A stretch of 64,000 nt of DNA from an uncultured Bacteroides sp. (lineage in GTDB: Bacteria > Bacteroidota > Bacteroidia > Bacteroidales > Bacteroidaceae), in NCBI GenBank assembly GCA_947074205.1, contig CAMTOQ010000001.1:62001-126000 (forward strand). The letters run 5' to 3'. The notes under the pieces were generated by a model, which was not told where the DNA came from, did not search any database, and saw only the letters and a program-made list of their open reading frames with translations. Positions 29,471-39,678 of the stretch are shown here, in pieces; position 1 is the first letter of the stretch; each line of letters begins with the position of its first letter. The position numbers and the translations under genes were made by a program.

Positions 29471-29517
29471 CAAATGGCTTTACATAATTGCTTAATTAAT
29501 TGATTGATTGAAAGACA

Positions 29518-29560
29518 ACGCCTCGCATCTCCTTATGGAAGAATGCGAGGCGTTTCTTTT
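29518..29560 (+). terminator. Rho-independent terminator
   Basis: ACGCCTCGCAT...ATGCGAGGCGT followed by TTTCTTTTTTT. Confidence 0.85.
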
Positions 29561-29909
29561 TTTCTTTCTAGCCGACCACAATGGCCAAGCTTCTTTCTTT
29601 GTCCTAATGAAGCATTTGGTGAGGTATTTGCGCACCGTAATATCGTAGAGTCGGAGGTAGAGATAAGGATAGTGTACCATTTAGAACGGATAAGATATAT
29701 CGCCTAAACATGATAGCGACTACACCGCGCAGTCCATCGAGTACGTTGTAGTGGGGATTGGTATTGGGAAACACCAAATGAACATATCAATATTTTTCCA
29801 AACCCACTAGAAAGTTGCACCACCTCACTCCCCCATATCACAAAGAGGTAAAGAGGGTTCCATCGGCACCTGTAACCATCTATAAATCTGTAATTTGCAA
29901 AAGAGCTTT

Positions 29910-30003
29910 ACTCAACATATTGAGTAGCCCTACTCACCGCACTGAATAGCCCTACTCACCGAGGTAGCAAGGGCTAGCCACCAAGCAGAGTAGCCCTAGT
30001 CAG
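29910..30003. repeat. Diverged member of the intergenic TAGCCCT/GGTGAGTAG repeat family, copy C
   Basis: GAGTAGCCCTACTCACCGCACTGAATAGCCCTACTCACCGAGGTAGCAAGGGCTAGCCACC shares word content and order with copies A and B. Confidence 0.6.
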
Positions 30004-30019
30004 CAAATCGAATAAAAAA

Positions 30020-30057
30020 GCGTGCCATTCTGAGTATCTCTATTCAGAATGGCACGC
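30020..30057 (-). terminator. Rho-independent terminator of the M24 peptidase gene
   Basis: GCGTGCCATTCTGA / TCAGAATGGCACGC with a minus-strand T-run. Confidence 0.8.
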
Positions 30058-30087
30058 CTCTATTTGTTGTCTATTTTTACTCCAAAC

Positions 30088-31461
30088 TTATCGCAAAGCT
30101 TCCACCTCTTCTGGAGTCAAAGGAATCTGCTTGCCTAGACGGCGTGTGCCCGATGGGGTAATTAGATAATCTTCTTCGTTGCGTATACCGCCAAAGTCCT
30201 TATAGGTTTGCACCTTGTCGTAGTTGATAAAATCGGCAAATTTGCCTTCGGCTTGCCATTGGTCTATCAACTCAGGGATGAAGTAGATGCCTGGTTCAAC
30301 AGTCAGTACAAAGCCGGGTTGAAGTGGCAATGCCAAACGTTGCGAGCGGCGACCAAACTGCGTGCTCTTTGGTTGGCCATCGTAGCCTACCCACACTTCG
30401 CCAAGGTTCTCCATATCGTGTACATCAAGTCCCATCATGTGGCCCAAACCGTGAGGGAAGAACAGTGCATGTGCACCTTCGCGTACAGCAGCCTCAGCAT
30501 CCCCCTTCATCAAACCAAGGTTTTTCATACCATCGACAAGCACTAGAGAAGCGTAGTCATATACATCCATATAGTTGATGCCGGGGCGAAGAGCTGCCAC
30601 AGAAGCGTTGTGCATAGCGTTCTGTATCTCGTACACCTCGCGTTGACGAGTAGTAAATGTTTTCGAAGCAGGTATGGTGCTCGACATATCGCCGGCATAG
30701 CCCATAGCCGTTTCGGCACCTGCATCAATCAAGAACAGGTCGCCTTCGTTTACCTTGTTGCCATGATAGTGGTTGTGCAAGGTTTGACCATTGATTGTAG
30801 CAATCGTAGCAAATGAAGTTTCGCAACCATTGCGCATGGCTACAGCCTCCATAGCTGCCACTACTTCGTACTCCATCATACCCGGACGCAACACACGCAT
30901 CGCCTCGATGTGCATATCGGCAGTAACATTACAAGCACGTTCAATCTCTACTATCTCTTCTTCGGTCTTAAAGTTACGTTGACTCACCACCGCGCGGATA
31001 AAGGGCACCGATCCGGGTTGCTCATAAGGAGGCAATCCTAACCAGTCCATCAATTTCAAACGATGTTCAGCACGATAGGGCGGCAAGTAGTTCACTGCAC
31101 GTTTATCTACCCCACATTTATCGATAAATTCCATTATTTTACAAGCAGGGCGCACCTCTGTGATACCTACACGCTCGGCTTTATCACGCAAAGTAGGCTG
31201 TACACCCATCCAAATAATATCGTCAATAGTCAGCTCATCGCCAAAAATGATGGTGCGAGCATTGTCTACGTCAATAATAGCCGAAAGGCCAGCTTGAGCG
31301 ATACCAAAGTAATAAAGGAAAGTAGAATCTTGGCGATAGCGGAACGTATTTCCTGCATAATGAAGACCCTGTTCTTCGTTGCCCAAAAAGAGGCAGACTC
31401 CCGAACCCATGCGCTCCATAAGGGTAGCGCGACGTGCCATATAAGTTTCTTTGCTGAACAT
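30088..31461 (-). CDS. Xaa-Pro aminopeptidase (M24 family)
   Basis: 457 aa; FLIDAGAETAMGYAGDMSSTIP and FFPHGLGHMMGLDVHD motifs. Confidence 0.93.
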   Translation of the reverse strand: MFSKETYMARRATLMERMGSGVCLFLGNEEQGLHYAGNTFRYRQDSTFLYYFGIAQAGLSAIIDVDNARTIIFGDELTIDDIIWMGVQPTLRDKAERVGITEVRPACKIMEFIDKCGVDKRAVNYLPPYRAEHRLKLMDWLGLPPYEQPGSVPFIRAVVSQRNFKTEEEIVEIERACNVTADMHIEAMRVLRPGMMEYEVVAAMEAVAMRNGCETSFATIATINGQTLHNHYHGNKVNEGDLFLIDAGAETAMGYAGDMSSTIPASKTFTTRQREVYEIQNAMHNASVAALRPGINYMDVYDYASLVLVDGMKNLGLMKGDAEAAVREGAHALFFPHGLGHMMGLDVHDMENLGEVWVGYDGQPKSTQFGRRSQRLALPLQPGFVLTVEPGIYFIPELIDQWQAEGKFADFINYDKVQTYKDFGGIRNEEDYLITPSGTRRLGKQIPLTPEEVEALR

Positions 31462-31597
31462 AGTACAATTACGTTAATAGTGAATTCAACAAAGATATTG
31501 GTTTTGCTGTTATACTAAAAAAAAGAAGCTGCCAATCTCTGCTTTTTGTACTAAAAAGCTATTTTTGCAACGGATATTAGCATCCTAAATCAGAGTT

Positions 31598-33067
31598 ATG
31601 TCGCAAAATCGTCAGATACAATCCCAAAGTCAACAGCAGGTACAAACCCTCTCGCCCCAACAGATATTGGCGGTAAAGCTTCTAGAGCTCCCCACAATGG
31701 AGTTCGAAGACCGCATTCATGCCGAACTACTTGAAAACCCGGCGCTGGACGAAGGAAAGGAAGAGGAGTCTACTACCGATGTGCTGACCCCTGAAAATGA
31801 CGGGGAGACTGAGAGTATGGAATATGACGCGATGGACGACTATCTGCGCGATGATGACATACCGGATTATAAGTTACAAGACAACAACAGATCTCGTGGA
31901 GAGGTGCAAGAGGAGATTCCTTTGGCCGGTGAGATATCGTTCTACGAAGTGTTGAACGAGCAGCTCAACGAGCGCGACCTCAACGAGCATCAACGACAGT
32001 TGGCCGAGTATCTTATCGGCTCACTAGACGATGATGGGTTGCTACGTAAATCTTTAGAATCCATATGCGATGAACTAGCCATCTATATCGGCATCATGAC
32101 CGATGAGAAAGAGCTGGAAGAGGTGTTGCACATCATCCAAGACTTCGACCCTGCCGGTATCGGTGCACGAGACCTGCGCGAATGTCTTTTGATTCAGCTC
32201 CACCGCAAGCGCGAAGACGATCCGCACAATGAGTTGTTGATTCTTGAACAGCGCATCATAAAAGATTGCTACGAAGAGTTTATCAAGAAGCATTGGGAGA
32301 AGATGCAAAGAAAACTCGACATCACCGAAGAGAAGTTGCAGGAGGCATTAGCCGACATCACTCGCCTCAACCCTCGCCCTGGCGCATCGCTTGGCGAAAC
32401 TGTGGGGCGAAATATGCAACATATCATCCCCGATTTTATCATCGAGAGCTTCGACGATGGCACTATCACAGTGACCCTAAACAGCCGCAATACACCCGAG
32501 TTGCGCATGAGCCGCGACTTCACCGATATGGCGAAAACCTACACCGACAGTCCTAATTCGATGAGCAAAGAGTCGAAAGAGGCTTTTCTCTTCTTGAAGC
32601 AGAAGATGGATGCGGCGCAGGGTTTCATCAATGCCGTGAAGCAGCGTCAACACACCATGATGAGCACTATGGAGGCCATCGTGGCCTTTCAGCGTCCCTT
32701 CTTTGCCGATGGCGACGAATCGCTTCTCCGACCTATGATTCTGAAAGACATTGCCGAGCGCACAGGTCTCGACATATCTACCATATCGCGTGTGAGCAAT
32801 AGCAAATACGCACAAACTAACTTTGGTATCTATCCACTAAAGTATTTCTTTAGCGATGGTTATACCACCGAAGATGGAGAAGAGCTATCGGTACGCGAGA
32901 TTAAACGCATCTTGAAAGAGTGTATCGACAACGAAGATAAAAAGAAGCCTCTAACCGATGATGAATTGGCCGAGATACTTAAAGAGAAGGGTTATCCTAT
33001 AGCCCGCCGCACAGTGGCCAAGTATCGCCAACAGCTCAATATCCCTGTGGCTAGACTCCGAAAATAA
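31598..33067 (+). CDS. rpoN: RNA polymerase sigma-54 factor
   Basis: 489 aa; Q-rich N-terminus and RpoN box IARRTVAKYRQQLNIPVARLRK. Confidence 0.97.
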   Translation: MSQNRQIQSQSQQQVQTLSPQQILAVKLLELPTMEFEDRIHAELLENPALDEGKEEESTTDVLTPENDGETESMEYDAMDDYLRDDDIPDYKLQDNNRSRGEVQEEIPLAGEISFYEVLNEQLNERDLNEHQRQLAEYLIGSLDDDGLLRKSLESICDELAIYIGIMTDEKELEEVLHIIQDFDPAGIGARDLRECLLIQLHRKREDDPHNELLILEQRIIKDCYEEFIKKHWEKMQRKLDITEEKLQEALADITRLNPRPGASLGETVGRNMQHIIPDFIIESFDDGTITVTLNSRNTPELRMSRDFTDMAKTYTDSPNSMSKESKEAFLFLKQKMDAAQGFINAVKQRQHTMMSTMEAIVAFQRPFFADGDESLLRPMILKDIAERTGLDISTISRVSNSKYAQTNFGIYPLKYFFSDGYTTEDGEELSVREIKRILKECIDNEDKKKPLTDDELAEILKEKGYPIARRTVAKYRQQLNIPVARLRK

Positions 33068-33089
33068 ACCCCTTAATACACAAAAGGTA

Positions 33090-33821
33090 ATGAATACCTC
33101 AACAGAGATAGATTATAGTTGCGAGATGGACAACACAGTGACTACCACTCCCGAGACAAAGGGCAGAGAAAGAGGGCTACGTCGAGCAGCTAGAATCATG
33201 TCATGGCTACTTCACCCCGCTATAATACCGTTATTGGTGTTCACCGTCCTGTTTGTGTTTACCTATCTGCGCATCTTGCCCAATGCCTATAAACTAATAG
33301 TGCTCGGCATCATCGCCTGTTTCACCATTGTGACCCCTGCCATAGCTATCTATGTGTACCGCCGTCTACATAAAATCAGTATTACCGACATCAGCAATCT
33401 GCGCCATCGCCGCTTCATTCCTTTCTTGATGACCGCTATGTGCTACTTTGTCTGCCTACAACTGATGTACAAGTTAATGCTACCTTGGTATATGACAGGC
33501 GTAATTGTGGCTGCCCTTATCATTCAAATCATCTGCATGATTGCTAATTTCTGGTGGAAGCTTAGCGAGCACATGGCAGGTATGGGCGCTATAATTGGTG
33601 GACTAGTGGCTTTTGGTACTCTATTTGGCTACAACCCCTTAATGTGTCTTTCTTTTGCCATCCTCATATCGGGTGCAATGGGTAGCTCTCGCATGATTCT
33701 GCGCTTTCACTCTTTGGGACAAGTACTTGCCAGCTTCGTTGTTGGCTTCGTCTCTACCATCTTTGTATTGAACCCACAGTACAATAGTGTGCTAAGATTC
33801 TTGTTGGAAGCGGGATTGTAA
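33090..33821 (+). CDS. Polytopic membrane protein, PAP2-superfamily-like
   Basis: Several TM helices; SSRMILRFHSLGQ resembles the PAP2 C3 motif SRx5Hx3D. Confidence 0.5.
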   Translation: MNTSTEIDYSCEMDNTVTTTPETKGRERGLRRAARIMSWLLHPAIIPLLVFTVLFVFTYLRILPNAYKLIVLGIIACFTIVTPAIAIYVYRRLHKISITDISNLRHRRFIPFLMTAMCYFVCLQLMYKLMLPWYMTGVIVAALIIQIICMIANFWWKLSEHMAGMGAIIGGLVAFGTLFGYNPLMCLSFAILISGAMGSSRMILRFHSLGQVLASFVVGFVSTIFVLNPQYNSVLRFLLEAGL

Positions 33822-33918
33822 TAGAAAAAGAACTAGATGTTCGCATCTCTTCAGAAATCGCATATCAACAAAATGACATATGAGTTTGTTAGTCTTTAAA
33901 CTCTAATCAATTATTGAT

Positions 33919-34914
33919 ATGAAGCATTTAAAATATCTTTTAGCAATAATGTTTTTTGGCTTTGCTTGCTCTTCCGATCATTCCTCAAACGAACCTGACA
34001 ACCCTGAACCTGATGTTACAAAAACTTTTTTAGTTAGCTCTTATTTAAGAGGTAATTTCTATAATAGGGGACTTATATCATCTTTGCAGCTAAATGCCTG
34101 CACTGACATAATTTGTATCGGAGCTACTCCTAACGTAGATGGCACTCTAGTATTTGATAGTTTTGACTTATTCAATGGGGAAGGTGCGGCAACTTATGAA
34201 GATCTAATTGCTTCAATTAAAAATGAGTTGACGGGAAAAACAACTCTAAGACTTGGTATTTCGGGTGGAGACTATTGGAAACAAATGGTCACTAATCAGA
34301 CAGCAATTAATAATTTTGCGCAAAACGTGAAATCGTCATTGACAACATTGCAGCTCGATGGAGTAGACCTAGATTTTGAATGGGCCGAAAACGATACTGA
34401 ATATTCAAACTATAGCTTAGCTATTGTTGCTTTATCAGATGCACTGTCAGAAGATCAAATATTCTCTATTACCCTAGACCCTGATTCATATAAGATTTCG
34501 GATGATGCAATTCAAGCTGTAACATATATCTCATTGCAGTGCTACGGCCCTTCACCTACCCGATTTAGTTATGACAATTATGTATCAAGCATAAATGATC
34601 TTATTAGCTATGGTATTCCGGCAGATAAATTAGTTCCGGGAATACCATTTTACGGTGTAACAGCTGATGATTCGAAACAAACCGTTTCCTATAGTGAATT
34701 TGTAAACTCTAACCTCATAACATCTCCGGCTATCAACGAAGTAAGTTATAATAATGTTAGCTATGTATTCAATGGAGTCGATATGGTTATGAAAAAAACA
34801 TCCTACGCGTATTCTGAAGGATATTATGGCGTCATGAGTTGGAGTCTTGGTACTGACACTGATTATTCTAGTAAATGGTCATTGCTCAAGGCAATAAATA
34901 CAAGCTTAAACTAA
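33919..34914 (+). CDS. GH18-family glycoside hydrolase lipoprotein
   Basis: Lipobox GFAC; catalytic motif LDGVDLDFEW (DxxDxDxE). Confidence 0.8.
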   Translation: MKHLKYLLAIMFFGFACSSDHSSNEPDNPEPDVTKTFLVSSYLRGNFYNRGLISSLQLNACTDIICIGATPNVDGTLVFDSFDLFNGEGAATYEDLIASIKNELTGKTTLRLGISGGDYWKQMVTNQTAINNFAQNVKSSLTTLQLDGVDLDFEWAENDTEYSNYSLAIVALSDALSEDQIFSITLDPDSYKISDDAIQAVTYISLQCYGPSPTRFSYDNYVSSINDLISYGIPADKLVPGIPFYGVTADDSKQTVSYSEFVNSNLITSPAINEVSYNNVSYVFNGVDMVMKKTSYAYSEGYYGVMSWSLGTDTDYSSKWSLLKAINTSLN

Positions 34915-35128
34915 TCATCTTTTAGGATATACAATGCTTCTTAAAAAAAATATTTTCCTCTGCTTTTTGAAAGACAGAGGTTTTTTCTTATCCTGTCTTG
35001 TTGGATGATTGACAGTTCTCTTCTACCCAAAATATATGCATATAATATGAATTGATATGTAGTAATTTTCTATATCTTTGCCCAACATAAGTTTAACTCT
35101 AATAGCTAATTAAAAAAACATTGCGATT

Positions 35129-35515
35129 ATGGAATTTCCTACTAACGTAAAATATAGTGCGGACCACGAGTGGGTGCGTATTGAAGGCGAAGTAGCTTAC
35201 GTGGGTATCACAGACTATGCACAAGAGCAACTAGGCGACATCGTTTTTGTAGACATCCCAACAGTGGGTGAACATCTAGACACAGAAGAAGTATTTGGTA
35301 CCATCGAAGTGGTGAAGACGATCTCAGACTTGATGTTACCATTGGCAGGCGAAATCTTGGAGCAAAACGAAGCGCTCGAGAACAACCCTGAGTTGGTGAA
35401 CAACGACCCTTACGGCGAAGGCTGGATTGTAAAGGTGAAGTTCGATACCATCGAAGACTATTACAACCTGATGGATGCCGATGCCTACAAAGTAGTGGTG
35501 AACAGCCAAGGTTAA
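35129..35515 (+). CDS. gcvH: Glycine cleavage system H protein
   Basis: 128 aa; lipoyl motif TEEVFGTIEVVKTISDLMLPLAGEI. Confidence 0.95.
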   Translation: MEFPTNVKYSADHEWVRIEGEVAYVGITDYAQEQLGDIVFVDIPTVGEHLDTEEVFGTIEVVKTISDLMLPLAGEILEQNEALENNPELVNNDPYGEGWIVKVKFDTIEDYYNLMDADAYKVVVNSQG

Positions 35516-35609
35516 TCGCAGCAACAACAAAAACCTATGCCTCACCTTGCAAAAGATGGGGCATCGATTATAAATTAACTAACGCTTTAACAAGTTTATT
35601 TTTACCATT

Positions 35610-36119
35610 ATGACTCCAGTTGTAAGTATCATTATGGGCAGCACCTCCGACCTTCCGGTTATGGAAAAGGCCGCCGACCTGCTGAATGAAATGCAGATTC
35701 CTTTCGAGATCAACGCACTTTCGGCGCACCGCACACCTAAAGAGGTGGAAGACTTTGCACACGGCGCACAAGCTCGTGGATTGAAAGTGATTATCGCCGC
35801 TGCCGGTATGGCTGCCGCTCTTCCGGGAGTGATTGCTGCCAATACTACATTGCCGGTTATTGGCGTACCCATCAAGGGTTCTGTACTCGATGGCGTAGAT
35901 GCACTCTACTCTATCGTACAAATGCCTCCAGGTATCCCTGTAGCTACTGTAGCCATCAATGGCGCGATGAACGCAGCTATCCTTGCTGTACAGATGTTGG
36001 CGCTTGGCAATGCTGAGATTGCAGAACGCTTGACAGCTTACAAAGAGGGATTGAAACAAAAGATCGTGAAGGCTAATGCCGAGCTAGAAGGTATTAAATA
36101 TCCATTTAAGACTAACTAA
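35610..36119 (+). CDS. purE: 5-(carboxyamino)imidazole ribonucleotide mutase
   Basis: 169 aa; SIIMGSTSDLPVM and SAHRTP motifs. Confidence 0.96.
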   Translation: MTPVVSIIMGSTSDLPVMEKAADLLNEMQIPFEINALSAHRTPKEVEDFAHGAQARGLKVIIAAAGMAAALPGVIAANTTLPVIGVPIKGSVLDGVDALYSIVQMPPGIPVATVAINGAMNAAILAVQMLALGNAEIAERLTAYKEGLKQKIVKANAELEGIKYPFKTN

Positions 36120-36147
36120 GCGGTCGAACAACTAAAAGATTACAACG

Positions 36148-37995
36148 ATGGACTTGTTTAACTATCAACGCAGAAAGTCGTCGGAAGTGAATATAGGGGC
36201 TGCTCCAATGGGCAGCCTTTATCCTATCCGCATACAGTCGATGACCAACACATCGACAATGGACACAGAGGCGAGTGCCGCACAAGCTCAACGCATTGCC
36301 GAAGCTGGCGGTGAGTATGTACGCCTCACCACGCAAGGGGTACGCGAAGCCGAAAACATGCGCCTCATCAATGGTGCTCTTCGCCGCGAGAAGCAGATGG
36401 TTCCTTTGGTGGCCGACGTGCATTTCAACCCAAAGGTGGCCGAAGTAGCTGCCCTCTATGCCGAGAAGGTGCGCATCAATCCGGGCAACTATGTAGACCC
36501 TGTTCGCACGTTCAAGGAGATGACTTACACCGACGAGGAGTATGCTCAAGAGGTAGAGAAGATTCGCGAACGCTTTATCCCCTTCTTGGAGATCTGCAAA
36601 ACCAACCATACGGCTATCCGCATCGGTGTGAACCACGGTTCGCTGTCCGATCGCATCATGTCGCGCTATGGCGATACCCCCGAGGGCATCGTGGAGTCGT
36701 GCATGGAATTCTTGCGCATCTGTGTAGCTGAAGGGTTTACCGATGTGGTGGTATCTATCAAAGCCTCTAACACGGTGGTGATGGTGCGTGCAGTACGTCT
36801 GCTAGCGCAAGTGATGGAGCAAGAAGGTATGAGTTTTCCTCTTCACCTAGGTGTGACCGAGGCAGGTGACGGCGAAGATGGCCGCATCAAATCGGCATTG
36901 GGTATCGGTGCATTGTTAGCCGATGGTTTGGGAGATACCATCCGTGTATCGCTTAGCGAAGAGCCGGAAGCAGAGATTCCTGTGGCACGCCGCATTGTGG
37001 ACTACATTGGCGAACGTGCCGAGCATCCTTTTATCTATGGTGAGGCGGCCGAGGAGTTCAACTACTTACAACCCGAACGTCGCAAGACGCAAGCCATCCG
37101 CAACATTGGTGGTGGTCAGCCACCGGTAGTAATTGCCGAACGCATGAGTGGCAGCTTGGAATACGATCCGAACTTCAAACCCGACTATATCTATTGTGGC
37201 CGCACGCTGCACGAACATCGCATCGAAGATACCGACTATATTGTCGATATCGAGAAGTGGGCAGGTCAACCGGGTACGTTCCCTGTATTCAAATACAACC
37301 AGGTTCGCTTAATCGATCAGTTCCCCGAAGGCTTAAAGTTCCTCTTTATGCCGTTGCAAGGCTTCACCGAAGAGGTAGCCGATGTGTTGCGTCGCAATCC
37401 CGATGTGGTATTGATCTCACAAAGTGGTCACGCCAACCGTCTAGGCGAACAACGCGCACTGGCTCATCTTTTGATGAAAGGCGAACTGCTCAACCCTATC
37501 GTCTACTTCCAACTTTATCGTGAGGAGGATGCAGAGATCTTCCAAACCAAAGCTGCGATTGATATGGGTGCATTGCTATTCGATGGCCTATGTGATGGTA
37601 TCTTCTTGATCAATATGGGCAAGGTGAGCCACGAGGTACAAGATGCTACGGCTTTCAATATCTTGCAAGGCAGCCGCACACGTATCTCTAAGACGGAGTA
37701 TATCTCTTGCCCCGGATGTGGACGTACGTTGTTCAGCTTGCAACCTACGATTGCACGTGTAAAGGCCGCTACATCGCACCTCAAAGGTCTGAAGATTGGC
37801 ATCATGGGCTGCATCGTAAACGGTCCCGGCGAGATGGCCGATGCCGACTACGGCTATGTAGGTGCAGGTCGTGGCAAGATTAGTCTATACAAACAGAAGG
37901 AGTGTGTAGCTCGCAATATCCCCGAAGAAGAAGCTGTGGAACGCCTCATCGAATTGATGAAGGAGCATGGCGACTATAGGGAGATTGAAGAGTAA
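36148..37995 (+). CDS. ispG: 4-hydroxy-3-methylbut-2-enyl diphosphate synthase (long form)
   Basis: 615 aa; RIQSMTNTSTMD and C-terminal SCPGCGRT...IGIMGCIVNGPGEMADADYG. Confidence 0.95.
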   Translation: MDLFNYQRRKSSEVNIGAAPMGSLYPIRIQSMTNTSTMDTEASAAQAQRIAEAGGEYVRLTTQGVREAENMRLINGALRREKQMVPLVADVHFNPKVAEVAALYAEKVRINPGNYVDPVRTFKEMTYTDEEYAQEVEKIRERFIPFLEICKTNHTAIRIGVNHGSLSDRIMSRYGDTPEGIVESCMEFLRICVAEGFTDVVVSIKASNTVVMVRAVRLLAQVMEQEGMSFPLHLGVTEAGDGEDGRIKSALGIGALLADGLGDTIRVSLSEEPEAEIPVARRIVDYIGERAEHPFIYGEAAEEFNYLQPERRKTQAIRNIGGGQPPVVIAERMSGSLEYDPNFKPDYIYCGRTLHEHRIEDTDYIVDIEKWAGQPGTFPVFKYNQVRLIDQFPEGLKFLFMPLQGFTEEVADVLRRNPDVVLISQSGHANRLGEQRALAHLLMKGELLNPIVYFQLYREEDAEIFQTKAAIDMGALLFDGLCDGIFLINMGKVSHEVQDATAFNILQGSRTRISKTEYISCPGCGRTLFSLQPTIARVKAATSHLKGLKIGIMGCIVNGPGEMADADYGYVGAGRGKISLYKQKECVARNIPEEEAVERLIELMKEHGDYREIEE

Positions 37996-38089
37996 TACAG
38001 GTTTTGTATGTATTAGACATTGTATTTCTCCCGCGGTATGTGGGCACAGCAGGCTGTGCCGCTACAATAATGCAATTGATGAAACAAAT

Positions 38090-38125
38090 AAAGAGGGTGT
38101 GTCAACATAGGCACATCCTCTTTTA
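38090..38125. terminator. Hairpin terminator between convergent genes
   Basis: AAGAGGGTGTG...CACATCCTCTT followed by TT. Confidence 0.7.
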
Positions 38126-38134
38126 TATTGGACA

Positions 38135-38671
38135 CTACTTGATTTTCAACACCGGAATATTCTCCGCACAAGCTTCCCGAAACGTCATCACCTCATCGGC
38201 CTCAGTATCAACCATTCGCAATTCGGCTATGGTGCCACCCTCTTGGGTATCGTTCATTTCGAAAGTCACTAGATAGGTGCCTTTATCGCTATCAAAGCTA
38301 TTCTGGAAATCCCACTCAAAAGTATAGAGTTGCGTGGGTATAGGATCTTGCAACTGTGTGGAATACTTCACATCGTAGATTGGTCCATAGGTCAAGGTTT
38401 GTTGACTGTTACTAACATTAGCCATCCCATATTTGCCAGTAACTGTATCTTTATAGAACAGTGTGTAGACACCTGCATCTAGCACTTCATCGGAAATATT
38501 TTGATCACCTCGTTTGGCATGAACCACCGTGAACTTTGCTATCGGCTCGTAAGACCCTATAACCTTAAGGTAGCTTTCGGACTCATATTGAGAGATTGGA
38601 ATCGACCCTTGTGCCAGCAGAGCCGATAGCATTCCACACAATGAAAAGAGAAGGAGTAACAGCTTTTTCAT
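38135..38671 (-). CDS. Secreted hypothetical protein
   Basis: Clear signal peptide MKKLLLLLFSLCGMLSALLAQ; 178 aa. Confidence 0.55.
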   Translation of the reverse strand: MKKLLLLLFSLCGMLSALLAQGSIPISQYESESYLKVIGSYEPIAKFTVVHAKRGDQNISDEVLDAGVYTLFYKDTVTGKYGMANVSNSQQTLTYGPIYDVKYSTQLQDPIPTQLYTFEWDFQNSFDSDKGTYLVTFEMNDTQEGGTIAELRMVDTEADEVMTFREACAENIPVLKIK

Positions 38672-38820
38672 ATCGATGTAAGAATAAGAGTTCTATATAG
38701 AAGGATAACAAAAAGATTGGGAAGGTTGTTGAGCCGACAATCTGCATATTTTTGACAATTTGCGTGGGTAGAGGGGACAAAGTATTTATCTTTGCGTAAA
38801 AGATATAGTAAAGACAAGAT

Positions 38821-39678
38821 ATGGCATTGGAAGACAAAATAGTCAAGGGCTTGACAGATATGTGGCAAACGCTACTCAGCGTGGTGAAGATAGTTCTCCA
38901 ATCTAAAGGCAAGAGCTCACTACCAACCACGTTCAGCAACCCTGACGAACTGCTTATTTTGGCCAACGGCCCTTCGCTCAACGAGACAGTGACTCAGCAC
39001 CCCGAGTTTGTACGCAGCAAGACCTTGTTGGCGGTGAACTTTGCGGTGAATTCACCTATGTTCGAGGAGCTAAAACCCGAAATCTACTTGATAGCCGACC
39101 CCTTGTTTTGGATTGTGCCCGAGAAGCGCGAACAGCTATTTGGTACGATGGCTCAGAAGACCACTTGGCCAATGAACTTCTTTGTACCTGCCCGTGCACT
39201 GAAAGATAAAGAGTGGAAACCGTTGATAGCCGGCAATCCCAACATACATCTGTACATCTACAACACCACTCCCATCGAAGGATATCAGGGCTTCTGCGAC
39301 CGCGTGTTCCGCTCGGGGTTGGGCGTACCTCGCCCACACAATGTGCTAATACCCTCTATCGCTGTGGGACTGCGTATGCCGTTCAAGAAGATCTATCTGG
39401 CCGGAGCCGACCACTCGTGGTTACCCGAGATCAGCGTTACCGATGACAATGTAGTGTTGATGCACCAGAAGCATTTCTATGACCAGAACCAGTCGAAAGC
39501 CGCTACAGTGAGTCAAGAGAACTTGAAGAGCGCACGCCTCTACACCATATTGCACCATATGTCGGTAGCTTTTAAATCGTACTTCGTGCTGGAAGCTTTT
39601 GCCGAGAAGATGCACAAAGAGGTGATCAACATCACCCCCAACTCCTATATCGACGCGTTTAAACGTTTGAAATTATGA
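38821..39678 (+). CDS. DUF115/GT42-like putative nonulosonate glycosyltransferase
   Basis: LLILANGPSLNE near the N-terminus and IPSIAVGLRMPFKKIYLAGADHSW, resembling the CST-I/DUF115 layout GNGPSL...A.A.GY..IYLCG.D. Confidence 0.5.
   Translation: MALEDKIVKGLTDMWQTLLSVVKIVLQSKGKSSLPTTFSNPDELLILANGPSLNETVTQHPEFVRSKTLLAVNFAVNSPMFEELKPEIYLIADPLFWIVPEKREQLFGTMAQKTTWPMNFFVPARALKDKEWKPLIAGNPNIHLYIYNTTPIEGYQGFCDRVFRSGLGVPRPHNVLIPSIAVGLRMPFKKIYLAGADHSWLPEISVTDDNVVLMHQKHFYDQNQSKAATVSQENLKSARLYTILHHMSVAFKSYFVLEAFAEKMHKEVINITPNSYIDAFKRLKL

Noticed and set aside
35568-36059. 163-aa minus-strand ORF
   Set aside because: Antisense to purE.
36112-36636. 174-aa minus-strand ORF
   Set aside because: Antisense to ispG; no supporting signal.
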